NCBI GenBank assembly: GCA_024919035.1
Contig: CP103442.1
Coordinates: 248,001 to 312,000, forward strand
DNA: 64,000 nucleotides
DNA from: Methylophilaceae bacterium LSUCC0401
GTDB lineage: Bacteria; Pseudomonadota; Gammaproteobacteria; Burkholderiales; Methylophilaceae
Direction of reading: 5' to 3'
Below the pieces are notes generated by a model, which worked only from the letters and a program-made list of their open reading frames with translations, was not told the origin of the DNA and did not search any database. The translations under genes were made by a program, and so were the position numbers. Positions within the stretch are counted from its first letter, which is position 1, and the number at the start of each line of letters is the position of its first letter. Positions 1-10,041 of this stretch are shown piece by piece.

Positions 1-201
1 GCTGAAAAGCAATTTAATAAGGATTTTGCAAAATTATTTCTTAATAAATCAATACAGCTGAATTCTAAAAACCTTGATGCTCTTGAAGTCCTTCATCAAA
101 TTGCGGTTGAGGAAAACGATAGTGAGTTGATTCAGAAATACAAGTCCATGATTGAAAAGGTTGACCAATATTACTTTGAAAATTTAGCCAACCAATCTTA
201 A
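1..201 (+). CDS. C-terminal tail of an unidentified protein (partial)
   Basis: Frame 1 is open from the first base to a TAA at 199-201, giving 66 residues with no start inside the window. The residues are mostly charged or helix-forming (many Lys, Glu, Asn, Leu), like the end of a helical-repeat or coiled-coil protein, but no family is recognisable from so short a piece. It converges on the tRNA-Arg(TCG) gene, whose 3' end begins only 3 nt after the stop. The reading frame is inferred from its openness and sensible composition. Confidence 0.6.
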   Translation, partial: AEKQFNKDFAKLFLNKSIQLNSKNLDALEVLHQIAVEENDSELIQKYKSMIEKVDQYYFENLANQS

Positions 202-204
202 ATT

Positions 205-281
205 TGGCGCGCCCGAAGAGATTCGAACTCCTGACCACTTGGTTCGAAGCCAAGTACTCTATCCAGCTGAGCTACGGGCGC
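205..281 (-). tRNA. tRNA-Arg (anticodon TCG)
   Basis: Read on the minus strand this is a complete 77-nt cloverleaf with encoded CCA (complement of 205-207), discriminator G and a 7-bp acceptor GCGCCCG/CGGGCGC. The anticodon stem CTTGG/CCAAG encloses loop CTTCGAA, giving anticodon TCG, which reads CGA. It differs from the neighbouring tRNA-Arg(ACG) at only two positions: wobble base 34 and one variable-loop base. The two genes are 13 nt apart and are probably co-transcribed, this one being distal. Confidence 0.93.
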
Positions 282-294
282 AGATAGATTTAAA

Positions 295-371
295 TGGCGC
301 GCCCGAAGAGATTCGAACTCCTGACCCCTTGGTTCGTAGCCAAGTACTCTATCCAGCTGAGCTACGGGCGC
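295..371 (-). tRNA. tRNA-Arg (anticodon ACG)
   Basis: A complete 77-nt cloverleaf on the minus strand with encoded CCA (complement of 295-297). The anticodon loop is CTACGAA, so the anticodon is ACG, the usual bacterial arginine tRNA whose A34 is deaminated to inosine by TadA. The body is identical to the tRNA-Arg(TCG) copy downstream except for two bases, which points to tandem duplication. It follows the lipoprotein gene by about 36 nt and may share its transcript. Confidence 0.95.
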
Positions 372-407
372 GTCACCCGTATTATATCCTTAAAACATAC
401 AGATTAA

Positions 408-1493
408 CTAGTTGCTCGATACGGGGAGTGTTAATATAGGGCCAGACTTTTCGATTTTTCCTGATTGGAGAGCAGAAATTTGATTCAGCAACATGAGGGT
501 ATATTTGCTATGCATATCATTGTCTTTGATATAAAACCAATTACCTCGATATTCAACAGCAATAGCCGCCTGTTCTGGAGGATTTTTTGAGGTATACACT
601 GTAAATAATCCGTCAAGCACTTTTTGCCAATCAAAGATCTCCCCATTTTTATTTTTAGTAATAGTTACTCTTCCATTCGCAATGTCATCAATGGGAACTT
701 CAACTCCATGGGAAAGGAAAAAAAGTATACCCGCTAGGGAGCGTGACTCAATTTGTATTTTTGAATCTTGTGTTGAATCAAAATAATTTTTAGTAATTGG
801 GATGATGTTGTTTTTGGTTTCAATTTTAAGATCATTTAAAAGACGATTCACCATTGGGTCATTTCTGTAATCTTTTTGAATTAATAAAGCCAATTCGTCT
901 GGATTGCCCTCAAGTTGATAGCCAAGGGTGATCTTAGATGTCTTTTGTAGGTCTCTGAAATCTTTGGATAATTGAATAAACTCATTAAATTCTGGGGCCT
1001 CAGACGGGGTTGGACCAGAGGCTTCTGATGCATTATTGATATTGTTAATGCGGTTTACCGTTAATCTTAGAATACGTTCAATACTCCACCCGGATCGAGC
1101 CAGCAATAAAATCACTTCATGGTCGACTGGGGTTAAGACATTTTTCACAAAATCAGCACCCGACAATGGCGAATAAGTGATGGTTGGTTTTTCAATGTAT
1201 TCTGTATTGCCTCGAACGCCGATGTTATTTGAAGTCGTAGCCCCATCAAAAATCGAGCCATTAATTCCAAAACCCTCTTTCCAGTTAAATGCAGTTGATA
1301 CACTGCTGACTTTTAAAAAAGTAGGGTTATCAGCATATCGAAGACGAATTAAGTTTAATAAAATCTCCTCGTCATCTGTCTGCGCCAGCACTTTGTTATA
1401 CTCATTTCTGCCGGCTTTCATAAAATCAGGGCCAAATTGACTGCAGCTAATTAACAACAGACTAAAAAATAATATTAATCCTTTTAAATACAT
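408..1493 (-). CDS. putative outer-membrane lipoprotein of unknown function
   Basis: The protein starts with a short lipoprotein signal peptide, a hydrophobic stretch ending in the lipobox LISC, so the mature N-terminal Cys should be lipidated. About 340 residues follow, with no recognised enzymatic motif. The preferred start is the ATG at 1493, which overlaps the DUF1993 stop as TAATG and has AGGAAAG upstream; an ATG at 1517 would add eight residues before the signal peptide. No basic or membrane segment occurs after the signal, so a membrane-anchored periplasmic role is likely. Similar uncharacterised lipoproteins seem to occur in other proteobacteria, but I cannot name a family. Translational coupling to DUF1993 suggests a shared role. 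Confidence 0.75.
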   Translation of the reverse strand: MYLKGLILFFSLLLISCSQFGPDFMKAGRNEYNKVLAQTDDEEILLNLIRLRYADNPTFLKVSSVSTAFNWKEGFGINGSIFDGATTSNNIGVRGNTEYIEKPTITYSPLSGADFVKNVLTPVDHEVILLLARSGWSIERILRLTVNRINNINNASEASGPTPSEAPEFNEFIQLSKDFRDLQKTSKITLGYQLEGNPDELALLIQKDYRNDPMVNRLLNDLKIETKNNIIPITKNYFDSTQDSKIQIESRSLAGILFFLSHGVEVPIDDIANGRVTITKNKNGEIFDWQKVLDGLFTVYTSKNPPEQAAIAVEYRGNWFYIKDNDMHSKYTLMLLNQISALQSGKIEKSGPILTLPVSSN

Positions 1494-2002
1494 TAAAACT
1501 TTCCTGTGTAATCCCATTTGCCAAGATTAACCCCGTTCATTCTAAGAATATTGTAGGCGGTGGTGATGTGAAAAAAGAAATGAGGAAGAATCCATCTTTT
1601 TAAATAATCTTCGCCATTACTAAAGGAAAATTTATGCTCACGGATAGAAAATTCAATGGGTTTTTTTTCAGAATTTATCATGTCTTTTGGTTTAATTTTT
1701 TTTAAGAAATTAATAGTTTTTGTAATACGGTTTTGTAATTGTTTTAAGGTTTTTTCGTCATCTTGGTAGTTAGGAAATTTTTTATTGGCAAGTCTTCCTA
1801 TCCCTTTTCTGACCATGTCAGTACCAATCTGAATTTGACGAGACAACGGGTACATGTCTGCAATCAGTCGACTTTCAACAAAAATTACACTGTCGAATTT
1901 TTTTTTATCTGCATACCGCTGTGCTTTATTCAATATGTTTATCAAATTTTCAAGCATTTTGATGATCATTGGTACAGATAAGTCGTACATTGGCTCTTGC
2001 AT
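1493..2002 (-). CDS. DUF1993 family protein
   Basis: This 169-residue protein matches what I know of the DUF1993 family: a small all-helical protein with an N-terminal MYDLSVPMI segment, a central RLIADMYPLSRQIQ helix and a late HFFFHITTAYNILR helix. The family is related to the DinB/YfiT four-helix fold and its function is not known. The start at 2002 has AGGGAGA at good spacing; a second ATG at 1990 is possible. It lies just after tRNA-Ser and overlaps the downstream lipoprotein start by one base (TAATG), so the two proteins are probably made together. Confidence 0.85.
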   Translation of the reverse strand: MQEPMYDLSVPMIIKMLENLINILNKAQRYADKKKFDSVIFVESRLIADMYPLSRQIQIGTDMVRKGIGRLANKKFPNYQDDEKTLKQLQNRITKTINFLKKIKPKDMINSEKKPIEFSIREHKFSFSNGEDYLKRWILPHFFFHITTAYNILRMNGVNLGKWDYTGKF

Positions 2003-2026
2003 CTGGGGTCTCCCTTGATATAAAAA

Positions 2027-2120
2027 TGGCGGAGAGCGAGGGATTCGAACCCTCGATACAGGCTTAAACCCGTATGCTTCCTTAGCAGGGAAGTGCCTTC
2101 GACCACTCGGCCAGCTCTCC
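2027..2120 (-). tRNA. tRNA-Ser (anticodon GCT)
   Basis: A 94-nt class II tRNA on the minus strand with a long variable arm, encoded CCA (complement of 2027-2029), discriminator G and acceptor GGAGAGC. The anticodon stem CTTCC/GGAAG encloses CTGCTAA, giving GCT, which reads AGC and AGU serine codons. It lies between lysC and the DUF1993 gene on the same strand. Confidence 0.95.
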
Positions 2121-2164
2121 TAGTCTATAAACTATATTCTAAATGAAATTAAGCTAGATCCCAA

Positions 2165-3385
2165 TCATTGATCTAAGTTAAATGCTTTATGAAGAGATTG
2201 AACTGCGGCATCTAGAGATTTTTCTTCAATGAGAATAGATATTTTGATCTCACTGGTGGATATGGTTGAGATATTAATACCTTCCTCGGATAGTGTTCTA
2301 AACATCTTGCTTGCCACACCAACATGTGATTTCATTCCAACACCTACAAGGGAAAGTTTAGCAATGTTTGAGTCACCAATAATTGTTTTGGCACCTAAAT
2401 GATCTTTCATTTTTTCTAAGATCTCAATCGTTTTATCCAATTCAGTTTTATTCACTGTGAAGGTAAAATCATTGAGTCCATCATGTCCAATATTTTGAAT
2501 GATCATGTCCACATCAATATTCTGTTCCGCAATTGGCCCAAGAATTTGATATGCAATTCCTGGTTTATCTGGAATACTTTCCACGGTTACCTTAGCCTCA
2601 TCACGATTAAAGGCTATTCCTGAGATTATTGGATCTTCCATTTTATGACTTTCCTCATATGTAATAATAGTTCCCTCGCCATCTTCTTCAAAACTTGAGA
2701 GAACTCGCAAATTAACTTTGTATTTACCAGCAAATTCGACGGAACGTATTTGCAAAACTTTTGAGCCAAGACTGGCCATTTCTAGCATTTCTTCAAATGT
2801 AATTGACTTTAATTTTCTTGCATTAGAAACAACTCTTGGGTCAGTGGTATAAATACCATTTACATCTGTATATATTTGACATTCATCTGCGCCTAATGCA
2901 GCAGCAATTGCAACTGCAGTTGTATCAGAACCGCCTCTTCCCAGTGTTGTTATATTTCCTTGCTCATCAGCACCTTGAAATCCAGCAATGACTAAAACAT
3001 ACCCATTATCTAAATCCTTTCGAATATTCTCGGTGCCAATATTAATTATTCGAGCTTTAGAGTGAGCATTGTCTGTAAGGATCTTAACTTGAGCTCCGGT
3101 ATAACTTTTAGCTTTTACCCCCCGAGCTTGAATGGCCAGTGCTGTTAAACCTATGGTAACTTGCTCTCCAGTAGATAAAACTACATCAGATTCTCTAGGA
3201 TCCGGTTTTTTATTGACATCGTTAATGAACTGAAGCAACTTATTGGTCTCTCCAGACATTGCAGATACCACCACCACCACTTTGTGACCTTTATCCACGA
3301 AGCGTTTAACACGATCAGCAACCGCATTAATTCGTTCCGGATTGGCAACTGAAGTGCCTCCATATTTTTGAACAATCAGGCTCAT
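2165..3385 (-). CDS. lysC: aspartate kinase
   Basis: Aspartokinase phosphorylates L-aspartate, the first step toward lysine, methionine, threonine and diaminopimelate. The 406-residue length fits the monofunctional bacterial enzyme. The amino-acid kinase domain begins with KYGGTS at residues 7-12 and contains GFQG and LGRGGSDTTA near residues 135-155. Two ACT domains occupy roughly residues 265-406 and in this family bind lysine and/or threonine for feedback inhibition. The ATG overlaps the alaS stop as ATGA (3382-3385), so it is the last gene of the recA-recX-alaS-lysC run. That order is common in Betaproteobacteria. Confidence 0.97.
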   Translation of the reverse strand: MSLIVQKYGGTSVANPERINAVADRVKRFVDKGHKVVVVVSAMSGETNKLLQFINDVNKKPDPRESDVVLSTGEQVTIGLTALAIQARGVKAKSYTGAQVKILTDNAHSKARIINIGTENIRKDLDNGYVLVIAGFQGADEQGNITTLGRGGSDTTAVAIAAALGADECQIYTDVNGIYTTDPRVVSNARKLKSITFEEMLEMASLGSKVLQIRSVEFAGKYKVNLRVLSSFEEDGEGTIITYEESHKMEDPIISGIAFNRDEAKVTVESIPDKPGIAYQILGPIAEQNIDVDMIIQNIGHDGLNDFTFTVNKTELDKTIEILEKMKDHLGAKTIIGDSNIAKLSLVGVGMKSHVGVASKMFRTLSEEGINISTISTSEIKISILIEEKSLDAAVQSLHKAFNLDQ

Positions 3386-6003
3386 GTATTTAAAATTTCT
3401 TTAATGTGTTCTAGTGCTTTGGGGAGTTGTTTAATATTATGCCCCCCTGCCATTGCCATTTCTGGTTTTCCTCCACCTTTTCCATCAACCATTTCAGCAA
3501 TTTGGCTAGCTATTTTACCAGCATGATACTGATTAGTAATATCTTTTGTAATACCTACACCAATATTTATTTTTTCATCAACAGTTGAAGCTAAAATTAT
3601 AATTCCAGAACCAATGGCATCTTTAAGATTGTCAATCAACGTTCGGAGTTGAGGAGTTTCAATGGCGTCAAGCCTAGCAATTAAAACTTTATTCCCCTTG
3701 ATTATTTCAACTTGATTTATTAGGTCACTTTTTGAATCATTCGAAATTTTTTGTTTTAAGAGATTAATTTGTTTCTCTTGGTCTTTAATTTGATCAATAA
3801 CCTGTTTAATTTTTATGGATAATTCTTCTTTAGATGTTTTTAATTCCTTAGCTGATAAATTTAATAATGAATCTTGTTTATTCAATAACTCTAAAATATT
3901 AAACCCGGTAGTAGCCTCAATTCTTCTGATTCCAGATGATATTCCATTTTCAGAAATGATTTTAAAAAGTCCAATGTCTCCTGTAGCACTTACATGCGTT
4001 CCCCCACATAATTCCTTACTGTTGCCAATGGTTAATACGCGAACATTATCATCATATTTTTCTCCAAAAAGCATCATTGCCCCACTTTTTTTTGCAACTT
4101 CAATTGGCATAATTTCTGCTTGTGTAGAATTGTTTTTAAGTATTTCTTCATTGACCAGAGATTCCACTTTGCATAGTTCTTCAGAAGTCATTTGGCCGGA
4201 GTGGGAGAAATCAAATCTGGTTTTAAATTCATCTACCAGAGATCCCTTTTGTTCAACATGATCCCCTAAAACAGACTTAAGAGCCTTATGTAATAGGTGT
4301 GTTGCGGAGTGATTTCTTTTTATAGAGTCTCTCCTCTTTACATTAACCACACAGGTCACTTTATCAGAAAGCCCTATATGACCTTGAATGATCTGACCAA
4401 TATGAACAACTACTCCATTAGGGAGTTTCTGGGTATCGGAAACTGTAAACGTCATTTGATCATTAAAAATTTCGCCAACGTCACCAACTTGACCTCCAGA
4501 TTCAGCATAGAAAGGTGTGTTATTGACCACTAAGCTGCATACCTGTTTATCACTAACCTCACTCACCAAATTATCATCTACAATGATGGCTTCTATCGAC
4601 GATTCTGTCTTAATATCTGAATATCCATGAAAAATGGTTGGCTCTTTATCAATTTTTATTTGAACAGAGGCTTTAAAGTTATTTGCACTTTTTGCTTGAT
4701 TTTTTTGCTTTTCCATTTCTTGATCAAATACTTTTTGATCAATGGTGATATGGTTTTCTCGACAAATATCTGCAGTTAGATCAATTGGAAATCCATATGT
4801 ATCGTGTAATTTAAAAGCTATTTCACCATCAAATTGGTTTAATTTTTCTGTTTTTAATCTGATGATTTCACGATCTACTAAATCCATACCATTGGCAATG
4901 GTTTCAAAAAATTTATCTTCTTCCTGCGCCGTGATAGCTTGTATTTTTTTGATATTTACACTTAATTCTGGATAGGCTTCATTCATATTCTCAGCGACAC
5001 TTTGAATTATAGATGCTAGAAAAGGAGATTGTGCTCCAAGCTTATAACCATGTCGTATAGCACGACGCATTATTCTTCGGAGGACATATCCTCGACCATC
5101 ATTTGATGGCTGGACCCCGTCATTAATTAAAAATGTAATCGAGCGAACATGATCCGCGATGACTTTCAATGATGGAAGTAAATGATCTTTTACACTCAGT
5201 ATTTTTGCTGCGTGTTTAATAAGGCTTTCGAATACATCAATCTCATAATTTGAATGAACAGATTGAAGTACAGCAGAAATTCGTTCTAATCCCATTCCAG
5301 TATCAACAGAAGGTTTTGGAAGCAGCTCCATTGTCCCATCTTCTTTTCGGTTGAATTGCATAAACACCAAGTTCCAAATCTCAATAAATCGATCTCCATC
5401 TTCATTTTTGCTCCCTGGAGGACCTCCAGGAATCTCTGAACCATGATCAAAGAAAATTTCACTACAGGGTCCACACGGGCCTGTATCTCCCATCATCCAG
5501 AAGTTATCGGAAATATACTTGTCAGATTTATCCCCAATTTTTATTATTTTTTCTTGGGGAAGGTTGATGGTATTTTTCCATATGTCAAATGCTTCTTCGT
5601 CTTCATGATATACGGTTACCAGAAGCTTATTGGCTGGGATATGGAATTTCTCCGTTAACAGTTCCCAGGCGAAAATAATTGCTTCTTTTTTAAAATAATC
5701 ACCAAAACTAAAGTTACCCAACATCTCAAAAAAAGTATGATGCCGTGCAGTGTAGCCAACATTTTCAAGGTCGTTATGTTTTCCTCCGGCACGTACACAT
5801 TTTTGACTTGTTACGGCTCTTAAAAATTTTGGTTTTTGTTGGCCCAGAAAATAATCTTTAAATTGATTCATCCCTGCATTGGTGAACAGGAGTGTTGGAT
5901 CGTTATGCGGAACCAAGCTGCTCGAGGATACAATGGTATGATTTTTTTCTTTAAAGAATTCAAGAAAAATGTGTCTAATTTCGTTGCTGGTTAATTGTTT
6001 CAT
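3382..6003 (-). CDS. alaS: alanyl-tRNA synthetase
   Basis: This class II synthetase charges tRNA-Ala. At 873 residues it is full length. The N-terminal catalytic core shows the RHHTFFEMLGNFSFGDYF motif, followed by the tRNA-binding region. The editing domain carries the zinc ligands HSATH and CGGTH that clear mis-charged Ser- and Gly-tRNA. The C-terminal C-Ala/DHHA1 region holds GKGGGKPEMAMAGG. It overlaps recX upstream and lysC downstream by ATGA junctions at 6000-6003 and 3382-3385, so translation is probably coupled throughout. Confidence 0.98.
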   Translation of the reverse strand: MKQLTSNEIRHIFLEFFKEKNHTIVSSSSLVPHNDPTLLFTNAGMNQFKDYFLGQQKPKFLRAVTSQKCVRAGGKHNDLENVGYTARHHTFFEMLGNFSFGDYFKKEAIIFAWELLTEKFHIPANKLLVTVYHEDEEAFDIWKNTINLPQEKIIKIGDKSDKYISDNFWMMGDTGPCGPCSEIFFDHGSEIPGGPPGSKNEDGDRFIEIWNLVFMQFNRKEDGTMELLPKPSVDTGMGLERISAVLQSVHSNYEIDVFESLIKHAAKILSVKDHLLPSLKVIADHVRSITFLINDGVQPSNDGRGYVLRRIMRRAIRHGYKLGAQSPFLASIIQSVAENMNEAYPELSVNIKKIQAITAQEEDKFFETIANGMDLVDREIIRLKTEKLNQFDGEIAFKLHDTYGFPIDLTADICRENHITIDQKVFDQEMEKQKNQAKSANNFKASVQIKIDKEPTIFHGYSDIKTESSIEAIIVDDNLVSEVSDKQVCSLVVNNTPFYAESGGQVGDVGEIFNDQMTFTVSDTQKLPNGVVVHIGQIIQGHIGLSDKVTCVVNVKRRDSIKRNHSATHLLHKALKSVLGDHVEQKGSLVDEFKTRFDFSHSGQMTSEELCKVESLVNEEILKNNSTQAEIMPIEVAKKSGAMMLFGEKYDDNVRVLTIGNSKELCGGTHVSATGDIGLFKIISENGISSGIRRIEATTGFNILELLNKQDSLLNLSAKELKTSKEELSIKIKQVIDQIKDQEKQINLLKQKISNDSKSDLINQVEIIKGNKVLIARLDAIETPQLRTLIDNLKDAIGSGIIILASTVDEKINIGVGITKDITNQYHAGKIASQIAEMVDGKGGGKPEMAMAGGHNIKQLPKALEHIKEILNT

Positions 6004-6438
6004 TTAATAATTTTTTTTATAGTTTCAAAACTAAATCCTCGACTTTGCATAAATCGAATTTGTTTTGCTTTTTCGTTAATATCTTGTGTTACATGAGAAT
6101 ACTTTTTGTTCCAGACTTGTAAAGCTAAATCATATTCATTCCTCACTAATTCGCCTATAAAAGTTGCTATAAGATCCTCACTTACCCCTTTTTGTGTTAA
6201 TTCAAAAACAATTTTTTGGGCACCAAATTTATTTTTTTTCGAGTTAATGTAAGATTCACAGAATCGTTGATCTGATTGCAGATTTTGTTCTCTTAATTTA
6301 CTTATAATAAATTCACAATCTTTTTTATTTAAACCAAGTTCTTCAGCGTAGTTAAGAGTTTTATTAACTAATTCATGGAAACTATATTCTCTTTTAGCAA
6401 GATAATAGAGTGCACGATTCCTTAATTTTTTATCTGCT

Positions 6439-6458
<20 letters not shown>
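6000..6458 (-). CDS. recX: regulatory protein RecX
   Basis: RecX binds RecA filaments and limits RecA activity. The 152-residue protein shows the RecX pattern: an N-terminal [14 protein letters not shown] helix and three-helix repeats with E-Q-x2-Q-S-D-x-RF in the middle (around residue 57). Its start lies inside the end of recA (20-nt overlap, 6439-6458) and its stop overlaps alaS by ATGA. Position directly after recA is the standard one and supports the call strongly even though RecX sequences diverge widely. Confidence 0.93.
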
Positions 6459-7494
<1,036 letters not shown>

Positions 7495-7538
7495 TGTGTT
7501 TAACTTTCAGTAATTTGTGAATTTGACTTGTAATTATT

Positions 7539-8027
7539 TCATATTTGAATATTAAAAGTAAGTTTATCTAGCTCACTGATAATAAAATTTAATGTTCCCA
7601 TTCGAATTTCTTCTCTAGTACCTGATAAGCTCAGGTGATATTCATGAATAATCTTTTTTTGATAAACAAAGCTAATAAATACTGTGCCCACAGGTTTTGA
7701 TTTTGTACCACCTCCAGGGCCGGCGATTCCCGTGATTGCTATCGAAAAATTAGCACTTGAGTTTGCTTCAGCGCCTAAGGCCATTGCATTAGCAATTTCT
7801 TGACTAACGGCTCCAAATTTTTCCAATGCATTCGGGCTTACTTGAAGTAAATTGATTTTTGAACTATTGCTATAAGTTACAAATCCAGAATCAAACCATG
7901 CCGATGAACCTGGAATATCCGTGAAGGTTTTTGAGACTAAACCTCCTGTACACGATTCTGCAAGTACAAGTTTAACCTGATGATTTAAAAATTTAGAAGC
8001 TATTTTTTCAAGTTTAAGCGAGGACAT
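7539..8027 (-). CDS. pncC: nicotinamide-nucleotide amidohydrolase (CinA C-terminal domain)
   Basis: PncC deamidates nicotinamide mononucleotide in pyridine-nucleotide recycling. The 162 residues correspond to the CinA C-terminal domain alone, as in the short E. coli PncC form, with the diagnostic AESCTGG at residues 23-29 and GIAGPGGG near the middle. The N-terminal molybdopterin-binding half of full CinA is absent, which is normal for this form. The start overlaps the end of pgpA by 14 nt, and recA follows after 44 nt. Confidence 0.94.
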   Translation of the reverse strand: MSSLKLEKIASKFLNHQVKLVLAESCTGGLVSKTFTDIPGSSAWFDSGFVTYSNSSKINLLQVSPNALEKFGAVSQEIANAMALGAEANSSANFSIAITGIAGPGGGTKSKPVGTVFISFVYQKKIIHEYHLSLSGTREEIRMGTLNFIISELDKLTFNIQI

Positions 8028-8478
8028 AAATATTGATCAGTAATGTAAGGATTAGAGTTGCTAATGCAGCTCCCATGTCATCTGCAATGACTCCAAAAGC
8101 ACCAGGTAATTTTTCCAGAAGACCTATGGGCCATGGTTTGATAATATCAAATAAGCGAAAAAGAATAAAAGCGATAAAAAATAAATAAGGATTAAATGGT
8201 AACAAGATCAACACAAATAGAAATGCAATAATTTCATCAATCACAATACAAGAGGGATCTTTGATGTTGAGATTAATAAGAGTTTTTTGCGTACTCACAA
8301 AGCTTAGCCAGAATAATAAGATATAGATGAAGCATTGAAGCTGAAAATCAAGTTTATATATCAGAAAAAAATACACAAAAGTCATCAAGGTTCCGAAAGA
8401 GCCAGGGGCAATTTTTGAAAGCCCTGAACCGAATCCTAAAGCGATAAAATGCCAAAAATTTGAGCATAAAAATTTCAT
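8014..8478 (-). CDS. pgpA: phosphatidylglycerophosphatase A
   Basis: PgpA removes the phosphate from phosphatidylglycerol phosphate in the inner membrane to make phosphatidylglycerol. The family signature GFGSGLSKIAPGSFGTL lies near the N-terminus and the acidic VIDEIIAF motif in the centre, among about four hydrophobic helices. I chose the ATG at 8478 because the family aligns from there; an ATG at 8502 would add eight residues and overlap thiL. Neither start has a clear ribosome-binding site. The thiL-pgpA-pncC order is common in Betaproteobacteria. Confidence 0.93.
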   Translation of the reverse strand: MKFLCSNFWHFIALGFGSGLSKIAPGSFGTLMTFVYFFLIYKLDFQLQCFIYILLFWLSFVSTQKTLINLNIKDPSCIVIDEIIAFLFVLILLPFNPYLFFIAFILFRLFDIIKPWPIGLLEKLPGAFGVIADDMGAALATLILTLLINIYVLA

Positions 8479-8479
8479 A

Positions 8480-9430
8480 TTAACCAAAGTGTCTGAACCC
8501 ATCCTTACTTAAATAAAATGGCTGACCATTAAGCTCATACTGAATGCTTTTTTTATTTGATACATGGCCAATCATTGCCCCTTTCATTGAAAATTTTTTT
8601 AATAAACTATTGATTTTATTGTTATTTTTTTTAGGAGCAGTGAATAAAATTTGATAATCTTCACCCCCAGTTAACGCTAATTCATAAAAATTATTTTCTC
8701 TAAACCATTTATGCATGGGAATTTTGTCAATATAAATCTTTGCCCCAAAACCATTTTTTAATGTGATGTGTTGTAAATCACCAGCTAATCCATCGGATAC
8801 GTCAATTGCGCCGTGAATTAAACTTTTTGCTTTTTGAATAAAGTCTAGAGGTGGCATGGGCTTCACAAAGCCTTGATGAGCACTTTTTTTTAAGCAGTTT
8901 GATATGGTTTGTCTATTTTTTTGAGGGATACTATCGTACTGAAAATGAAGTGCAGCATACCCCACTTCGTTTGTTAACCAAATTTCATCTTTGATTTGCA
9001 CCTGATCTCTGCGAAGTACATTTTTTTTTAAAACATCGCCTATGATCGTAATTGATATCGATGGCGAGCCTTTGTTAGTGTCTCCACCAATTAACTCAAC
9101 ATTGTATTTTTTAGCACAGGCTCTTAACCCTTTTGCAAATTTTGATAACCAAAAATCCTCAGGTTCGAGAATTGATAATGATAGCAGGGCGTATTTCGGC
9201 ATACCTCCCATGGCAACAATATCTGAAATATTCACTGCTAGTGACTTCCAGCCTAAGTAGTATGGATCAGATGTCTTTGTAAAATGGTGGTTGAGATTTA
9301 ATGTATCAACTGAAATAGCATAAAATTCATTTTTATTTTTATTGAACAGAGCGGCATCATCTCCAATTCCAAGATCAGCAGATATGCTTGGAAAATTAAA
9401 ATATTTATTTATGAGATCGAACTCATTCAT
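8480..9430 (-). CDS. thiL: thiamine-monophosphate kinase
   Basis: ThiL phosphorylates thiamine phosphate to the active diphosphate using ATP. The 316 residues are full length for this PurM/AIR-synthase-like family: IGDDAALF near residue 21, VNISDIVAMGG near residues 68-78, GGDTNKG in the middle, DVSDGLAGDL near residues 203-212, and TGGEDYQILF in the C-terminal half. The ATG overlaps the mogA stop by ATGA (9427-9430). Confidence 0.97.
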   Translation of the reverse strand: MNEFDLINKYFNFPSISADLGIGDDAALFNKNKNEFYAISVDTLNLNHHFTKTSDPYYLGWKSLAVNISDIVAMGGMPKYALLSLSILEPEDFWLSKFAKGLRACAKKYNVELIGGDTNKGSPSISITIIGDVLKKNVLRRDQVQIKDEIWLTNEVGYAALHFQYDSIPQKNRQTISNCLKKSAHQGFVKPMPPLDFIQKAKSLIHGAIDVSDGLAGDLQHITLKNGFGAKIYIDKIPMHKWFRENNFYELALTGGEDYQILFTAPKKNNNKINSLLKKFSMKGAMIGHVSNKKSIQYELNGQPFYLSKDGFRHFG

Positions 9431-10005
9431 TTTTTTGGTCTAAAGGCTTTAACAATATCATTATTGGTTTCAATAAACGGACCCCCAATCAAATCGATAC
9501 AGTAAGGGACAGCTGCAAAGATGCCCTGAACAATAATATTTTTGTCTAAATCCTTCAGGCCCTCCAGGGTTTGCTGAATGGCTTTTGGTTGTCCCGGAAG
9601 ATTAATGATGAGGGATTTATTTCGAATGACTGCTGTCTGTCTTGACAAGATTGCAGTTGGAACAAAGTGAAGACTTATTTGACGCATCTGCTCTCCAAAT
9701 CCTGGCATTATTTTATCAGCAATTGCCTCTGTGGCGTCAGGGGTGACATCGCGAAGAGATGGACCAGTGCCACCTGTGGTTAAAATTAAATCGCAATGTT
9801 CGAGATCGCAAAGATCAATGAGGGTTGATTTAATTAATTCGAAATCATCAGGGATAAGCTTTTCTTGAAAAACAATTTCGCCAAGAATAGCTTTTTCGCA
9901 CCAGTCCTTTAGGGTAGGTACACCTAAATCCTCATATATTCCATTGGAGGCCCGATCGCTTATCGAAACTATACCAATCTTTATGAATTTTTTTTCTTTA
10001 TTCAT
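9427..10005 (-). CDS. mogA: molybdopterin adenylyltransferase
   Basis: MogA adenylylates molybdopterin before molybdate insertion. The 192-residue protein has the MoCF-binding motifs TTGGTGPS at residues 76-83 and DVTPDAT at about 87-93, plus NLPGQPKA toward the C-terminus. Its presence implies that the cell makes molybdenum cofactor. It is first in the mogA-thiL-pgpA-pncC run and is divergent from the PDZ protein gene with only 36 nt between the starts, so both promoters must be compact. Confidence 0.96.
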   Translation of the reverse strand: MNKEKKFIKIGIVSISDRASNGIYEDLGVPTLKDWCEKAILGEIVFQEKLIPDDFELIKSTLIDLCDLEHCDLILTTGGTGPSLRDVTPDATEAIADKIMPGFGEQMRQISLHFVPTAILSRQTAVIRNKSLIINLPGQPKAIQQTLEGLKDLDKNIIVQGIFAAVPYCIDLIGGPFIETNNDIVKAFRPKK

Positions 10006-10041
10006 GTCTTAAATATTTAACGGTCATTTTTAAAAATCATT

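Noticed and set aside
2149-2176. Inverted repeat TAGATC/GATCTA at the end of lysC as a terminator
   Set aside because: The stem is only 6 bp, AT-rich, lacks a U-tract and lies across the lysC stop.
3815-4261. A 148-codon open frame on the plus strand within alaS
   Set aside because: It is fully antisense to conserved alaS domains, has no family features, and is expected by chance in this AT-rich code.
7495-7538. A LexA (SOS) box before recA
   Set aside because: I found no CTGT-N8-ACAG-like dyad in the gap. recA may be controlled otherwise or from further upstream in pncC.
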